Below, in pieces: positions 36,833-46,853 of a stretch of 58,780 nucleotides of DNA (positions are counted from its first letter, which is position 1; each line of letters starts with the position of its first letter). Source of the stretch: Nostoc sp. FACHB-973 (GTDB taxonomy: Bacteria > Cyanobacteriota > Cyanobacteriia > Cyanobacteriales > Nostocaceae); assembly GCF_014698115.1 (NCBI RefSeq), contig NZ_JACJSJ010000049.1:1-58780 (forward strand), in the 5' to 3' direction. The position numbers and the translations under genes are program-made. Under the pieces are notes generated by a model. That model was not told the DNA's origin, made no database searches, and saw nothing but the letters and a program-made list of their open reading frames with translations.

Positions 36833-37721
36833 CATGATAGGAACTACGAACCAGAGGCCCGGAACGGACGTGGCTGAATCCCATTTTCCATGCCAAGGAG
36901 CCGAGTTGATCGAATTCTTCTGGAGTCCAATATTTTTGGACTGGTAAATGCTCTAAAGAGGGACGCATATACTGGCCGATAGTCAAGCGATCGCACCCCA
37001 CACCCCTTAGATCGGCCATTGCTTGCACGACTTCATCGGTGGTTTCTCCGTGTCCCAGCATCAAACCTGATTTGGTGGGAATTGTCGAATCCAGTTCTTT
37101 GACCATAGCTAGCACTCGTAGTGAGCGATCGTACTTGGCTCCCCGACGCACTGGCCCGGTTAACCGTTGCACTGTCTCAATGTTGTGGTTGAAACAAGCT
37201 GGTTTAGCTTCGACAATCATCGCTATCCGCTGGCGTTGACCCGACTCCCCACTCCCCGCACCACCCCAAAAATCTGGCGTCAGCACTTCAATTTGAGTTT
37301 CTGGGTTGAATTGGCGGATAGTGGCCATTGTCTTCACAAAATGCCCAGCGCCTTGATCGGGCAAATCATCACGGGCTACAGAAGTCAACACCACATAATG
37401 TAATCCTAACAGCTGCACCGCCTCGGCTACCTTTTGTGGTTCCTCTAAATCAATAGGCATTGGTGCATGACCTTTATCTACTTGACAGAAAGCACAAGAG
37501 CGTGTGCAAGTAGGCCCCATCAATAAAAAAGTTGCGGTTTTTTGGGCGTAGCACTCTCCCCGGTTGGGACAACGCCCTTCTTCGCAAATTGTGTGAATTT
37601 GGCGCTGTTTAATAATGCGTTGTACGGTAGAGATTTCGCTGGCTTTGCCAATGGGGCGACGTAACCAGCTAGGCATTGCCATAATTTCAGACTTGAGTTC
37701 GGCTTCTTGTGACGAAATCAT
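36801..37721 (-). CDS. lipA: lipoyl synthase
   Basis: 306 residues. The auxiliary 4Fe-4S cluster ligands are Cys46, Cys51 and Cys57 (CEEGRCPNRGEC). The radical SAM ligands are Cys72, Cys76 and Cys79 (CTRSCAFC). The conserved RSSYHA near the C-terminus supplies the Ser ligand. The enzyme inserts two sulfurs into octanoyl groups on lipoyl-dependent proteins. Two stretches look repeat-derived: WGGAGSGESGQRQ (about 152-164), some eight residues longer than the E. coli enzyme at that point, and the tail EEGVESGE, which ends in a TAG formed by GGGGAGTAG of the flanking array. Catalytic residues are intact. Confidence 0.96.
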   Translation of the reverse strand: MISSQEAELKSEIMAMPSWLRRPIGKASEISTVQRIIKQRQIHTICEEGRCPNRGECYAQKTATFLLMGPTCTRSCAFCQVDKGHAPMPIDLEEPQKVAEAVQLLGLHYVVLTSVARDDLPDQGAGHFVKTMATIRQFNPETQIEVLTPDFWGGAGSGESGQRQRIAMIVEAKPACFNHNIETVQRLTGPVRRGAKYDRSLRVLAMVKELDSTIPTKSGLMLGHGETTDEVVQAMADLRGVGCDRLTIGQYMRPSLEHLPVQKYWTPEEFDQLGSLAWKMGFSHVRSGPLVRSSYHAGEEGVESGE

Positions 37722-38029
37722 CTAAAAATCTCCGGGAGTGTCGAAACGGCGTATCTTCGTAAAATGCGGATGTGCAGTCACGTGGAAAAAAACTCTTTGT
37801 GTGCCCCTGTCCGTGATGCCCTAGATCAAGGCTAAAGCTTTAAATATCACAATGACACAAATTTAAAAGAAGACAAGCAAAAGTTTTGCAAAACACGTCT
37901 AGTAGTGTCATTTATACCGAAATATACTATCCCCCAATTCATAGATATTTTGTATATAGTGGGAGAATTCTCAAGGACAATCGGCAAAGCCCCTATTTAC
38001 ACTTAAAGTTTCTGTTAGAGCGAACAGTC

Positions 38030-38692
38030 GTGGCAAGCAATAAAATTTTAGTTATCGATGACACTACAGTTGTCAGGGTAAAAGTACGAGAAATGTTGCC
38101 TCCAGGCAATTTTGAGGTACTGGAAGCAAAAGACGGTTTGGAAGGACTAAATTTCATCCTTCAGGAAAAACTCAGCCTAATTATGCTGGATTTCCTGTTG
38201 CCTAAAATGAGTGGCTGGGAAGTTTTCCAGCAAGTTCAAGCCCACCCAGAGTTAAGAAAAATTCCTTTAGTGATCATGTCTGGTCGCAAAGAGGAGGTGA
38301 CTGAAAAAATCCCAGAACCATTTGAATATTTTGAATTTCTGGGCAAGCCTTTTGATCAAAAGCAACTAATTGGCGCAATTAAGTTAGCTATGACAAAAGC
38401 GAAACAGCCACGCCCAGAACTAGTTGCAGTGGGAGCAGCAGCCGCTAAAAATGGTACTGTCACAACCTCTAGTGTCACCAGTGCTACGGTAGCTACTTCT
38501 AATGAGACAAATAGCATAGCAACAACCCCACCTCCCGCAAATACTACAATACCAACCTCTACTTCCCCAGGAGTCTCCCAGGCAGAAATTGAGGCGTTGA
38601 ACGATAAAATTGCGAAAATGCAAGCAGAAATAGAGGGCTTGAAGAAGCAGCTGACTCAGGTTGTGACTTTTATTAAACAAAAAATCAAATAA
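38030..38692 (+). CDS. response regulator with a C-terminal coiled coil
   Basis: 220 residues from GTG 38030, where the receiver domain begins properly (ASNKILVIDD); a TTG 144 bases upstream would add 48 residues unlike any receiver N-terminus. The receiver domain spans about 3-122: acidic pair DD, acceptor Asp in LIMLDFLLPKMSGW, and the Lys of GKPFD. Then comes a Thr/Ser/Ala-rich linker (about 130-180) and a coiled coil (QAEIEALNDKIAKMQAEIEG to the end). There is no DNA-binding domain, so output is probably protein-protein. The cognate kinase is unknown; the hybrid kinase at 33493 and the giant kinase at 39274 are nearby. Confidence 0.85.
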   Translation: MASNKILVIDDTTVVRVKVREMLPPGNFEVLEAKDGLEGLNFILQEKLSLIMLDFLLPKMSGWEVFQQVQAHPELRKIPLVIMSGRKEEVTEKIPEPFEYFEFLGKPFDQKQLIGAIKLAMTKAKQPRPELVAVGAAAAKNGTVTTSSVTSATVATSNETNSIATTPPPANTTIPTSTSPGVSQAEIEALNDKIAKMQAEIEGLKKQLTQVVTFIKQKIK

Positions 38693-39273
38693 GCTAAAAC
38701 ACATTTAAATTGCATAACTACTTCATCTGACTGTCCTTGGTCATTGGTCAAAGGACAAATGACTAAGGACAAACGACAGTCTTCAAGAGAATACGCAAGT
38801 TGGACACAAATTAGCTTAAAATTGGCGATCGCTATTATCCTCTGCACCTTCAATTACGAATTAATAATTACTAATTACTTGGTCAGGGTGGGAGGATATT
38901 ATTAACCTCAGTTGCTAGTCTAGTAAAGCATCCCTAGACCTATTAAGCCTGCCATACTCTTTAACTAAAGAGTATGGCAGGTTTTTTTATTTAAATGATG
39001 AAAATTTTAGAGCAATACTGATAGTTAATCACCAAAAAAAACAGTAATTAAAAATATAAACTACATATATTAGCTATTAATATAGCTGTAAAATTTAACC
39101 ATTTTATCCTAAAAATAAAATTTTGAAAATCAGAAAGTTATAGATAAAATACTAAATTTAAATTTGTATTTATAAATACAAAGGAAACAATAATTTTTAC
39201 TATTTTTTGATAACGATAGTCAGAACACGGGAATACTAAGCCATAGAAACAAAAATTATGAGCATAGGTTGCA
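38693..39273. other. gene-free stretch with an orphan terminator
   Basis: Includes CATTGGTC/AAGGACAAA heptamer repeats (38727-38780), a HIP1-like octamer near 38825, the terminator listed separately, and an AT-rich leader (39000-39270) for the giant kinase gene. Confidence 0.5.
38948..38988 (+). terminator. strong intrinsic terminator
   Basis: Perfect 15-base arms (CCTGCCATACTCTTT, 38948-38962; complement 38967-38981), a four-base loop and seven T. It lies 255 bases after the response regulator stop, unusually far, so it may end a separate small transcript. Confidence 0.92.
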
Positions 39274-42200
39274 ATGTCAGTAGTACTAGATACACTATAT
39301 GCGTTTCCTGGCTATCGCATCACTGAGCAAATTTACTCAGGCAGTAAAACCTTAGTTTATCGCGGTATTAGGGAACAAGACCAAAAATTAGTCGTCCTCA
39401 AATTGATGCGAAATGAATATCCTACATTTGGAGAAATTGCTCAGTTTCGCAATCAATATATCATCACTAAAAACCTTAACCTTCCTGGTATCGTCAAACC
39501 GTACAGTTTAGATAATTACCGTAACAGCTACATTCTAGTGATGGAAGATTTTGGTGGTATTTCCCTGCAAAAATGGCTACTGGACTACAAGGAAAAAAAA
39601 GAAAATAAGATTTCGCTAAACGAATTTTTTGACATTGCTATTAAAACTGCTTCTATCCTTGAAGGACTGCACCGCGATCGCATTATTCACAAAGATATTA
39701 AACCTGCCAATATTCTGATTAACCCAACCACCGATGAGATAAAAATCATCGACTTTAGTATTGCGACACTCCTGCCCAGAGAAATTCAATTTCTCACAAA
39801 TCCCAACGTTTTAGAAGGCACTCTGGCTTATATTTCCCCAGAACAAACTGGCAGGATGAACCGAGGTATTGACTACCGCACCGATTTTTATTCCCTTGGT
39901 GTCACCTTCTTTGAACTCCTCACCGGACAGTTACCCTTCACCAGTAAAGATCCGATGGAGTTAGTTTACTCTCACATTGCCAAACAACCGCTAAAAGCTA
40001 GCCGGATTAACTCCGATATTCCCGCAATTGTGTCTGATATTATCAGCAAGCTGATGGCCAAAAATGCCGAAGACCGCTATCAAAGTGTCTTGGGGTTAAA
40101 GCATGATTTGGAAGTGTGTCAAAGGCAGTGGCAAGAGACAGGAAATATTGCAGCTTTTAAATTAGGCGATCGCGACATCTCAGACCGTTTTGTAATCCCC
40201 GAAAAACTCTATGGTCGGCAAAATGAAGTTGAAACCCTACTCGCTGCTTTTGAACGAGTTGCTAATCCCCTTGAATCTCATGCCAGATCCTATTCTGGTG
40301 GTTCTGCGTTGGTGCAGACTCCCGTAGGGAAGGAGTACAAGTCAACAGAACTGACACCACTTGCTTTGGGCCACGAAACTCCTTCAACCCAGTGGCTCCC
40401 CAAGGCAGTGACTCCCCCTAGTCAGGGGGGAGTTAGGGGCGTAGAAATGATATTAGTCGCGGGTTTCTCTGGTATTGGCAAAACTGCCGTAGTCAACGAA
40501 GTCCACAAACCCATCGTCCGTCAGCGGAGTTATTTCATAAAAGGAAAATTCGATCAGTTTCAACGTGACATTCCCTTATCAGGATTGGTGCAAGCTTTTC
40601 GAGACTTAATCGGGCAATTACTCTCAGAAACTGATGCTCAAATTCAACAATGGAAAGCCAAAATTTTCCGAGAATTGGGTACACAAACTCAGGTAATTAT
40701 TGATGTAATTCCTGAACTCGAACAGATTATTGGCAAGCAACCTCCCGTAACAGAACTCTCTGGCAGTGCCGCCCAAAATCGGTTTAATTTATTGTTCCAG
40801 AAATTCATTCAAATCTTCACGACTAAAGAACATCCTCTGGTTATTTTTCTCGATGATTTACAATGGGCAGATACGGCTTCTTTGAAATTCATTCAGTTGT
40901 TAATGTGCGAAAGTAGCTTGTCTAATATTTCAGACGAAACGGAACAAATAGGTGAAATCAAAAGAGGTTTATTATTAATTGGTTCCTATCGAGATAATGA
41001 AGTTTCAAAAGCACATCCGCTTTATTTAACATTACAAGAAATTGAACAAGCTGGAGCAAGTGTTAGTACTATTACCCTAGCACCTTTAAATCAGGGTGAT
41101 TTAAATCATTTAATTGCTGATACCCTTCATTGTCCGGAATTAGTTGCTGTTCCTCTGACTCAAATGGTATTTGCCAAAACTAAAGGTAACCCGTTCTTTT
41201 CCATTCAATTCCTCAAGTCTTTATACGATGAAGGACTAATTTTATTAAATTTTGATGTTGGTTATTGGCAGTATGATATTTACAAAATCAAAGAATTAGC
41301 TCTCACAGATGATGTCGTAGAATTTATCGCAATTCAAATAGAAAAGTTGCCAATAAACACCCAAACAGTACTAAAACTTGCTGCTTGTATTGGTAATCAA
41401 TTTGACTTAAAAAGTTTGGCGATCGTACATGAGAAATCTGTAGTAGATACAGCATCAGACTTGTGGCAAGCATTACTTGATGGACTAATTTTACCACAAA
41501 GTGAAATTTACAACATTTTTACAGCAGAGAATAGTAATCAAGAGCTAATTGTTCAGGGGATAGAATCTACACAATTTGCAAGTCTGAATTTACAAATACC
41601 TAAATATAAATTCGTACATGACCGGGTACAGCAAGCCGCTTATTCTTTAATTCCCGAAGAACAAAAAAAGCCAATTCATTTGAAAATTGGGCTACTGTTA
41701 TTGAGCAATATTCCAGTTGCAGAACAAGAAGAAAGAATTTTTGAGCTTGTCAATCAGTTTAATATCGCAGTGGAATTCATCTCTCATCAAGCTAAACGAG
41801 ATGAACTAGCCCAGATGAATCTAATTGCTGGACGTAAAGCTTTAGCATCAACAGCTTATCCAGCTGCGGTTAAATATTTAACTACAGGCATCCAACTATT
41901 GGCAGGTGATAGCTGGGAGACGAAACATGATCTCACCCTGGCTTTATATGAAACTGCCACAGAGGCAGCATATTTAGCTGGCAACTTTGAACAGATGGAG
42001 CAATTAGCAGAGGTAGTGTTGGTACGTAAACCACTGCTAGAAAAAGTAAAAGTTTATGAAGTCAAAATTCAAGCTTATGGAGCGCAGAACCAAGCACTGA
42101 AGGCCGTAAATACTGCACTCACCTTTTTGAAGCTTTTGGGAGTGGAGTTTCCTGAACACCCAAGCAATTCTGATATTCAGTTAGCAATGGCAGAATTAAC

Positions 42201-45123
42201 ATCAAATCTGAATGGAAGACACATTAAAGATTTAATTGATCTGCCAGAGATGAGTGAAGCCTTACATATGGCAACTATGCGTATCCTATCAACTGGAGCC
42301 TCTGTTGCTTATGCAGTGACTCCTGAACTGTTTTTGCTGATTACTCTTAAACAAATTAATTTATCACTCCAACATGGTAATACTCCTCTATCTGCCTATG
42401 CCTACGTTAATTACGGGTTAATACTCACTGGAGTAGTGGGAGATATTGAGTCTGGTTATCAATTTGGCAAACTGGCCGCAAGTTTGGTGGATAAGCTTAA
42501 TGCCAAACAAGTTAAAGCTAAGATTCTGCTGATATTTAACACAGCTATTTGGCATTGGAAAAAACATACTAGGGAAATATTAAAACCTTTAATGGAGGGT
42601 TACTATGTTGGACTCGAAACAGGAGATTTAGAATTTGCTGCTTATTGTCTTAACGCTTATTGCTACTCTGCATATTTCATTGGTAGAGAACTGACAGGAC
42701 TAGAACGGGAGATGGCAAATTACAGCAATGCTATCAAACAAATGAAGCAAGAAACAGTATTTAACTGGAGTACTATCTATCGGCAGAGTATGTTGAATTT
42801 ACTAGGTTCTGTAGCAAATCCTTGTAGTTTAATTGGTGAAGTTTACAATGAAATGCTGCGGCTTCATGTAGAAGCCAATGATGGAACAGGAATTTTCTAT
42901 TTATATGTTACAAAAATACATCTGTATTTCCTATTTCAAGAGTTCTATCAAGCGATTGAAAATGCCAACCTAGCAGAAAAATATTTACATGGTGGAACAG
43001 GACAACTAGTGACTCCTCTTTTTTATTTTTATGATTCACTAGCACGACTAGCTGTATACCCTGATGCATCTTGTCTTGAGCAAAAGTGCATTCTGGATAA
43101 GGTTCAAGGGAATCAGGAAAAAATGAAACATTGGGCAGATCATGCTCCGATGAATTATTTACACAAATATTATCTTGTAGAAGCTGAACGGTATCGGATT
43201 GGCTCTCAATATCTCGAAGCAATAGAATTCTACGATCGCGCTATTTCCCTAGCCAAAGAACATGAGTACATTCATGAAGAAGCCCTCGCTCAAGAACTTA
43301 CAGCCAAATTCTATCTAGAATGGGGTAAACATAAGATTGCCCAAACCTACCTAACAGATGCTTACTATAGTTATGCTCGCTGGGGAGCGCTAGCCAAAGT
43401 TGACGATTTGGTAAAACGCTATCCCCTATTACTAGCTGCTGTACTTCAGCAACAAAAACTAAAACTGAATATCCATTCTAGTCAAGAAAGTACTTCTTTT
43501 AATAACATATCTCTATCTACTTTGAGTAATCAACCAACTGTAATTGGCTCAAAGACAAGTATTTCTGATTCTCTAGATTTAGCCACATTTATGAAAGCAT
43601 CTCAAGCACTGTCTGGAGAAATTGAGCTTGAACGACTGCTTTCTACTTTAATGGAAGTTGTTATAGAAAATGCAGGAGCTTCTAAATGCGCTTTGATTTT
43701 AAGCGAAGATGATAGCTTACAATTAACTGTTACGGCAGTTTGTTCAAATTCAAATTTTGAACATACATGTACAGATTTTCCAGCAATTTCTCTAGAATCA
43801 AGTTACGACGTTCCCATTACTTTGATTAACTATGTTAAACGTTCCAGAGAAATCTTAGTTATTGATGACGCAATAGCCGCTTCTTTTTTAGCAGCTGATA
43901 GCTATATTTTCTGTGAAAAACCTAAGAGTTTATTGTCTATACCTATTATCAATCAAGGTCAATTAATTGGTATTCTTTATCTAGAAAATAATTTAACGAC
44001 AGGAGCATTTACACGCGATCGCGTAGAAGTTTTGAAACTCCTCACCACCCAAGCAGCAATATCACTAAAGAATGCTATCCTCTACAAAAATTTGGCACAA
44101 GCTAAAGAAAGCTTAGAAAAATATAACCATACTCTAGAGCAAAAAGTCCAAGAAAGAACGCAAGCACTAAACGATAAAAATGAAATATTACAACAGGCTA
44201 TACAGGAATTAAAACACACTCAAATTCAATTAATTCAAAGTGAAAAAATGTCTTCACTAGGGCAAATGGTAGCGGGAATTGCCCATGAAATTAATAATCC
44301 CATTAATTTTATTCATGGAAATATTTCTCATGCTAGCGAGTATGTGCATGATTTGCTGGAGTTGATAGCTGTTTATCAGCAAGAATATCCTGATTCTTCG
44401 TCTGCAATTGAGAATAAATCTGAGGAAATCGACATTGATTTTTTAGCAGAAGACTTGCCAAAAACTCTAGATTCAATGAAAATCGGAAGTTCACGTATCC
44501 GCAATATTGTTTTGGGCTTACGTAACTTTTCCCGCCTGGATGAATCTGAGATGAAGCCTGTAGATATTCATGAAGGAATAGATAACACCTTGATGATTTT
44601 GCAGCATCGGCTTAAAGAGAAGAACGATCACCAGGAAATTCAAATCATCAAAGAATACGGAAATATCCCAGAAGTTACTTGTTACGCAGGTCAACTTAAT
44701 CAAGTGTTTATGAATATCTTAAGTAATGCGATCGATATTTTGGAAGAGTCATTTGTCATTGGTCATCAGTCATTCGTAAATCACCAACAGAGAAATTCCA
44801 CCAGAGATTTGCCACCATCAGAAGGTAAAGAAAAAATAAAAAATTTTTCCGGAAAAATTCGTATATTTACTCAATTAACAGATTCTAATAGGGTGATGAT
44901 TCGGATTGCTGATAACGGTTCTGGTATGACAGAAGCCGTGCGGCAGAAAATTTTTGACCCATTTTTTACCACCAAGTCAGTAGGAAGTGGTACGGGTTTA
45001 GGGTTGTCGATTAGCTATCAGATTATCGTGGATAAACACAAGGGTAATTTAACCTGTAATTCCACACTAGGAGAAGGAACTGAGTTCGTGATTGAGATAC
45101 CGATGCAACAGTCAAGGATCTAG
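39274..45123 (+). CDS. giant Ser/Thr kinase - AAA ATPase - GAF - histidine kinase
   Basis: 1,949 residues. Residues 10-280: protein kinase with HKDIKPANIL (catalytic Asp141) and DFSIA. Residues about 315-620: AAA_16-type ATPase with GFSGIGKTAV (Walker A, near 396-405) and VIFLDDLQWAD (Walker B, near 525). A long helical, TPR-like region runs to about 1400. GAF domain about 1438-1606, then a coiled coil. HisKA has AGIAHEINNPINFI (His1671), and HATPase_c about 1800-1946 ends GTGLGLSISYQI. This is the architecture of cyanobacterial hstK-type dual kinases. Two segments seem inserted in frame: about 55 residues before Walker A, and 30 residues around FVIGHQSFVNHQQ in the ATPase domain. It converges on the P450/terpene synthase pair. 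Confidence 0.95.
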   Translation: MSVVLDTLYAFPGYRITEQIYSGSKTLVYRGIREQDQKLVVLKLMRNEYPTFGEIAQFRNQYIITKNLNLPGIVKPYSLDNYRNSYILVMEDFGGISLQKWLLDYKEKKENKISLNEFFDIAIKTASILEGLHRDRIIHKDIKPANILINPTTDEIKIIDFSIATLLPREIQFLTNPNVLEGTLAYISPEQTGRMNRGIDYRTDFYSLGVTFFELLTGQLPFTSKDPMELVYSHIAKQPLKASRINSDIPAIVSDIISKLMAKNAEDRYQSVLGLKHDLEVCQRQWQETGNIAAFKLGDRDISDRFVIPEKLYGRQNEVETLLAAFERVANPLESHARSYSGGSALVQTPVGKEYKSTELTPLALGHETPSTQWLPKAVTPPSQGGVRGVEMILVAGFSGIGKTAVVNEVHKPIVRQRSYFIKGKFDQFQRDIPLSGLVQAFRDLIGQLLSETDAQIQQWKAKIFRELGTQTQVIIDVIPELEQIIGKQPPVTELSGSAAQNRFNLLFQKFIQIFTTKEHPLVIFLDDLQWADTASLKFIQLLMCESSLSNISDETEQIGEIKRGLLLIGSYRDNEVSKAHPLYLTLQEIEQAGASVSTITLAPLNQGDLNHLIADTLHCPELVAVPLTQMVFAKTKGNPFFSIQFLKSLYDEGLILLNFDVGYWQYDIYKIKELALTDDVVEFIAIQIEKLPINTQTVLKLAACIGNQFDLKSLAIVHEKSVVDTASDLWQALLDGLILPQSEIYNIFTAENSNQELIVQGIESTQFASLNLQIPKYKFVHDRVQQAAYSLIPEEQKKPIHLKIGLLLLSNIPVAEQEERIFELVNQFNIAVEFISHQAKRDELAQMNLIAGRKALASTAYPAAVKYLTTGIQLLAGDSWETKHDLTLALYETATEAAYLAGNFEQMEQLAEVVLVRKPLLEKVKVYEVKIQAYGAQNQALKAVNTALTFLKLLGVEFPEHPSNSDIQLAMAELTSNLNGRHIKDLIDLPEMSEALHMATMRILSTGASVAYAVTPELFLLITLKQINLSLQHGNTPLSAYAYVNYGLILTGVVGDIESGYQFGKLAASLVDKLNAKQVKAKILLIFNTAIWHWKKHTREILKPLMEGYYVGLETGDLEFAAYCLNAYCYSAYFIGRELTGLEREMANYSNAIKQMKQETVFNWSTIYRQSMLNLLGSVANPCSLIGEVYNEMLRLHVEANDGTGIFYLYVTKIHLYFLFQEFYQAIENANLAEKYLHGGTGQLVTPLFYFYDSLARLAVYPDASCLEQKCILDKVQGNQEKMKHWADHAPMNYLHKYYLVEAERYRIGSQYLEAIEFYDRAISLAKEHEYIHEEALAQELTAKFYLEWGKHKIAQTYLTDAYYSYARWGALAKVDDLVKRYPLLLAAVLQQQKLKLNIHSSQESTSFNNISLSTLSNQPTVIGSKTSISDSLDLATFMKASQALSGEIELERLLSTLMEVVIENAGASKCALILSEDDSLQLTVTAVCSNSNFEHTCTDFPAISLESSYDVPITLINYVKRSREILVIDDAIAASFLAADSYIFCEKPKSLLSIPIINQGQLIGILYLENNLTTGAFTRDRVEVLKLLTTQAAISLKNAILYKNLAQAKESLEKYNHTLEQKVQERTQALNDKNEILQQAIQELKHTQIQLIQSEKMSSLGQMVAGIAHEINNPINFIHGNISHASEYVHDLLELIAVYQQEYPDSSSAIENKSEEIDIDFLAEDLPKTLDSMKIGSSRIRNIVLGLRNFSRLDESEMKPVDIHEGIDNTLMILQHRLKEKNDHQEIQIIKEYGNIPEVTCYAGQLNQVFMNILSNAIDILEESFVIGHQSFVNHQQRNSTRDLPPSEGKEKIKNFSGKIRIFTQLTDSNRVMIRIADNGSGMTEAVRQKIFDPFFTTKSVGSGTGLGLSISYQIIVDKHKGNLTCNSTLGEGTEFVIEIPMQQSRI

Positions 45124-45253
45124 ACTAATAACAGTTTTTTCAAGAAACACGGGGAGTGGGGAATAGGGAGTAGGAAGTGGGGGAAGAAAGTGTTTGTTTG
45201 ATTTGTAGCGGGTAGTGCGGCGTCAATCAGTCGATCTTAAGATTCAATTTTTA

Positions 45254-45285
45254 AGAACCCAGTTTGTTAGAAAAACTGGGTTTCT
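45254..45285. repeat. hairpin after the giant kinase
   Basis: AGAACCCAGTTT pairs with AAACTGGGTTTCT around a short loop. It may act as a weak terminator in either direction. Just before it (45152-45184) are GGGGAGT/AGGGAGT STRR units. Confidence 0.55.
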
Positions 45286-45319
45286 AAGACCGATGAAAAC
45301 AACTTTGACAAGTTACTAG

Positions 45320-45413
45320 TGGTCTATCGCATTAATTTTAATGGCTTTAAAATCCTCCGCGTAAGAATGTCTCTGTGTCTGTTTCAACTCCTCAGAATTA
45401 ATGCCATAGACCA
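45320..45413. mobile_element. 94-bp MITE-like inverted repeat at the P450 3' end
   Basis: Terminal arms TGGTCTATCGCATTAATT (45320-45337) and AATTAATGCCATAGACCA (45396-45413) match at 17 of 18 positions and enclose 58 bases with no coding capacity. The right end abuts the P450 stop codon. Size and ends suggest a non-autonomous element; no target duplication is certain. Confidence 0.5.
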
Positions 45414-46817
45414 TTAAGATATTGGCGTCTTTGTCATCTTCGCTAAAGACTCTGGACGCACACGCCGCCCTGTAATTACCATCTTGATTCCAGTAGCAGG
45501 TGCTAGGGTAAAACCTCGGCGCTCAACTCGCTCAGGTTGCTGATTAACTAGCGCCAACTCATAGAGTGAGAGGATGGTTGCCAATACTAGTTTCATTTGA
45601 AATGAGGCCAAAGCCTCACCCATACAACGACGGACACCGCCACCAAAAGGCAGAAATTCATAAGGAGAAAATTGGCGTTCTATAAAGCGCTCTGGTCGAA
45701 ACTCCTTAGGTTGGGGATATAAATCTTCACGCTGATGAGCCAGATAAATACTCGGAAGCAGTACAGTTCCAGGCTCTAAAGGATGTCCCAGTAGTTCTAC
45801 AGGTTCTTGCACTACTCTAGGGAAAGAGAACATTATCGGGGGATAAATTCGCAAGGTTTCATTACAAACAGCTGTGAGATATGGGAGTCGGACAATGCTC
45901 ATGGGATCTGGAGAATCACCAAGAGTGTCCAATTCCTCAACTAGCTTTTCACAGACTAGCGGGTTTTGGTGAATCCAATACAATCCCCAAGCGATCGCTG
46001 TTGCTGTAGTTTCATATCCAGCAAGCATTAGGGTCATCAACTGATCGCGTAACTCTTGATCTGTCATTGATTCACCAGCGTCATCTCTTGCGGACATCAG
46101 CATGGATAAGATATCGATGCGTTCTGAATCAGGTTGCTCTCTGCGTTCAGCAATTTCAGCATAGAGCAATTCATCAATTTGCTGGCGATCGCGCAAGAAT
46201 TTTCCCCAAGTACTCCAAGCTCCTAAATCCTTTTGCAAGAATGATAAAAAGAATAAACTACAAGTAAAAGGCGATCGAAAAAGATCCAACATCTGCGGCA
46301 ATAGATGCTTAAGTTTTTGAAGTTTTTCTCCCTCATGCAAACCCAAGACAACTTTTAAAATAACTTGTAGAGATATCTCCTGTGTTAAATTACGGGCCAA
46401 GAAGGGTTGATTTAGTGGTGACTGACTAAAAACTTTTGTACAAAGGGTACAGATCAGTTGACCATAGGTTCGCATTCGCTCTCGATGAAAAACAGGCATC
46501 ACAAGTTGTCGCTGTTGTTTGTGACGAATACCCTCCAGCAAAGAAACTGAATATTGCCCTACCAAGGGTTCCACAATTCTATTCGCATCACCAACGGCTA
46601 CAAACTTCTTTCTATCGTTAGTTAAAATTTCCTGGATTGCCTGGGGATGGTTCACAAATACTACGGTATCCCCAAACCCAACTATTTTAGCAGTGAAAAT
46701 GCCAGGATATTGCTGAGCCGCTTTTTCCATAAATCTAACAGGATCAACAACCCATTCAAGCTTTTGGAGAAAAGGATGAGTTTTGAGAATATTTGGTAGT
46801 TGAATCTGTTTTTTCAT
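45414..46817 (-). CDS. cytochrome P450 (CYP110-like)
   Basis: 467 residues. AGYETT (266-271) is the oxygen-activating I-helix motif, ETLR (320-323) the K-helix ExxR, PERF near 375 the following conserved stretch, and FGGGVRRCMG (391-400) the haem loop with Cys398 as ligand. No N-terminal membrane anchor, so it is soluble and would draw electrons from ferredoxin. Length and motifs fit the cyanobacterial CYP110 family, members of which lie beside sesquiterpene synthases in Nostoc. It follows the terpene synthase on the same strand after 150 bases, so the likely substrate is that enzyme's hydrocarbon. The family name is from memory. Confidence 0.94.
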   Translation of the reverse strand: MKKQIQLPNILKTHPFLQKLEWVVDPVRFMEKAAQQYPGIFTAKIVGFGDTVVFVNHPQAIQEILTNDRKKFVAVGDANRIVEPLVGQYSVSLLEGIRHKQQRQLVMPVFHRERMRTYGQLICTLCTKVFSQSPLNQPFLARNLTQEISLQVILKVVLGLHEGEKLQKLKHLLPQMLDLFRSPFTCSLFFLSFLQKDLGAWSTWGKFLRDRQQIDELLYAEIAERREQPDSERIDILSMLMSARDDAGESMTDQELRDQLMTLMLAGYETTATAIAWGLYWIHQNPLVCEKLVEELDTLGDSPDPMSIVRLPYLTAVCNETLRIYPPIMFSFPRVVQEPVELLGHPLEPGTVLLPSIYLAHQREDLYPQPKEFRPERFIERQFSPYEFLPFGGGVRRCMGEALASFQMKLVLATILSLYELALVNQQPERVERRGFTLAPATGIKMVITGRRVRPESLAKMTKTPIS

Positions 46818-46853
46818 TTGAAAATTATGCTCAGAAGTGGAGCATTCAAATTT

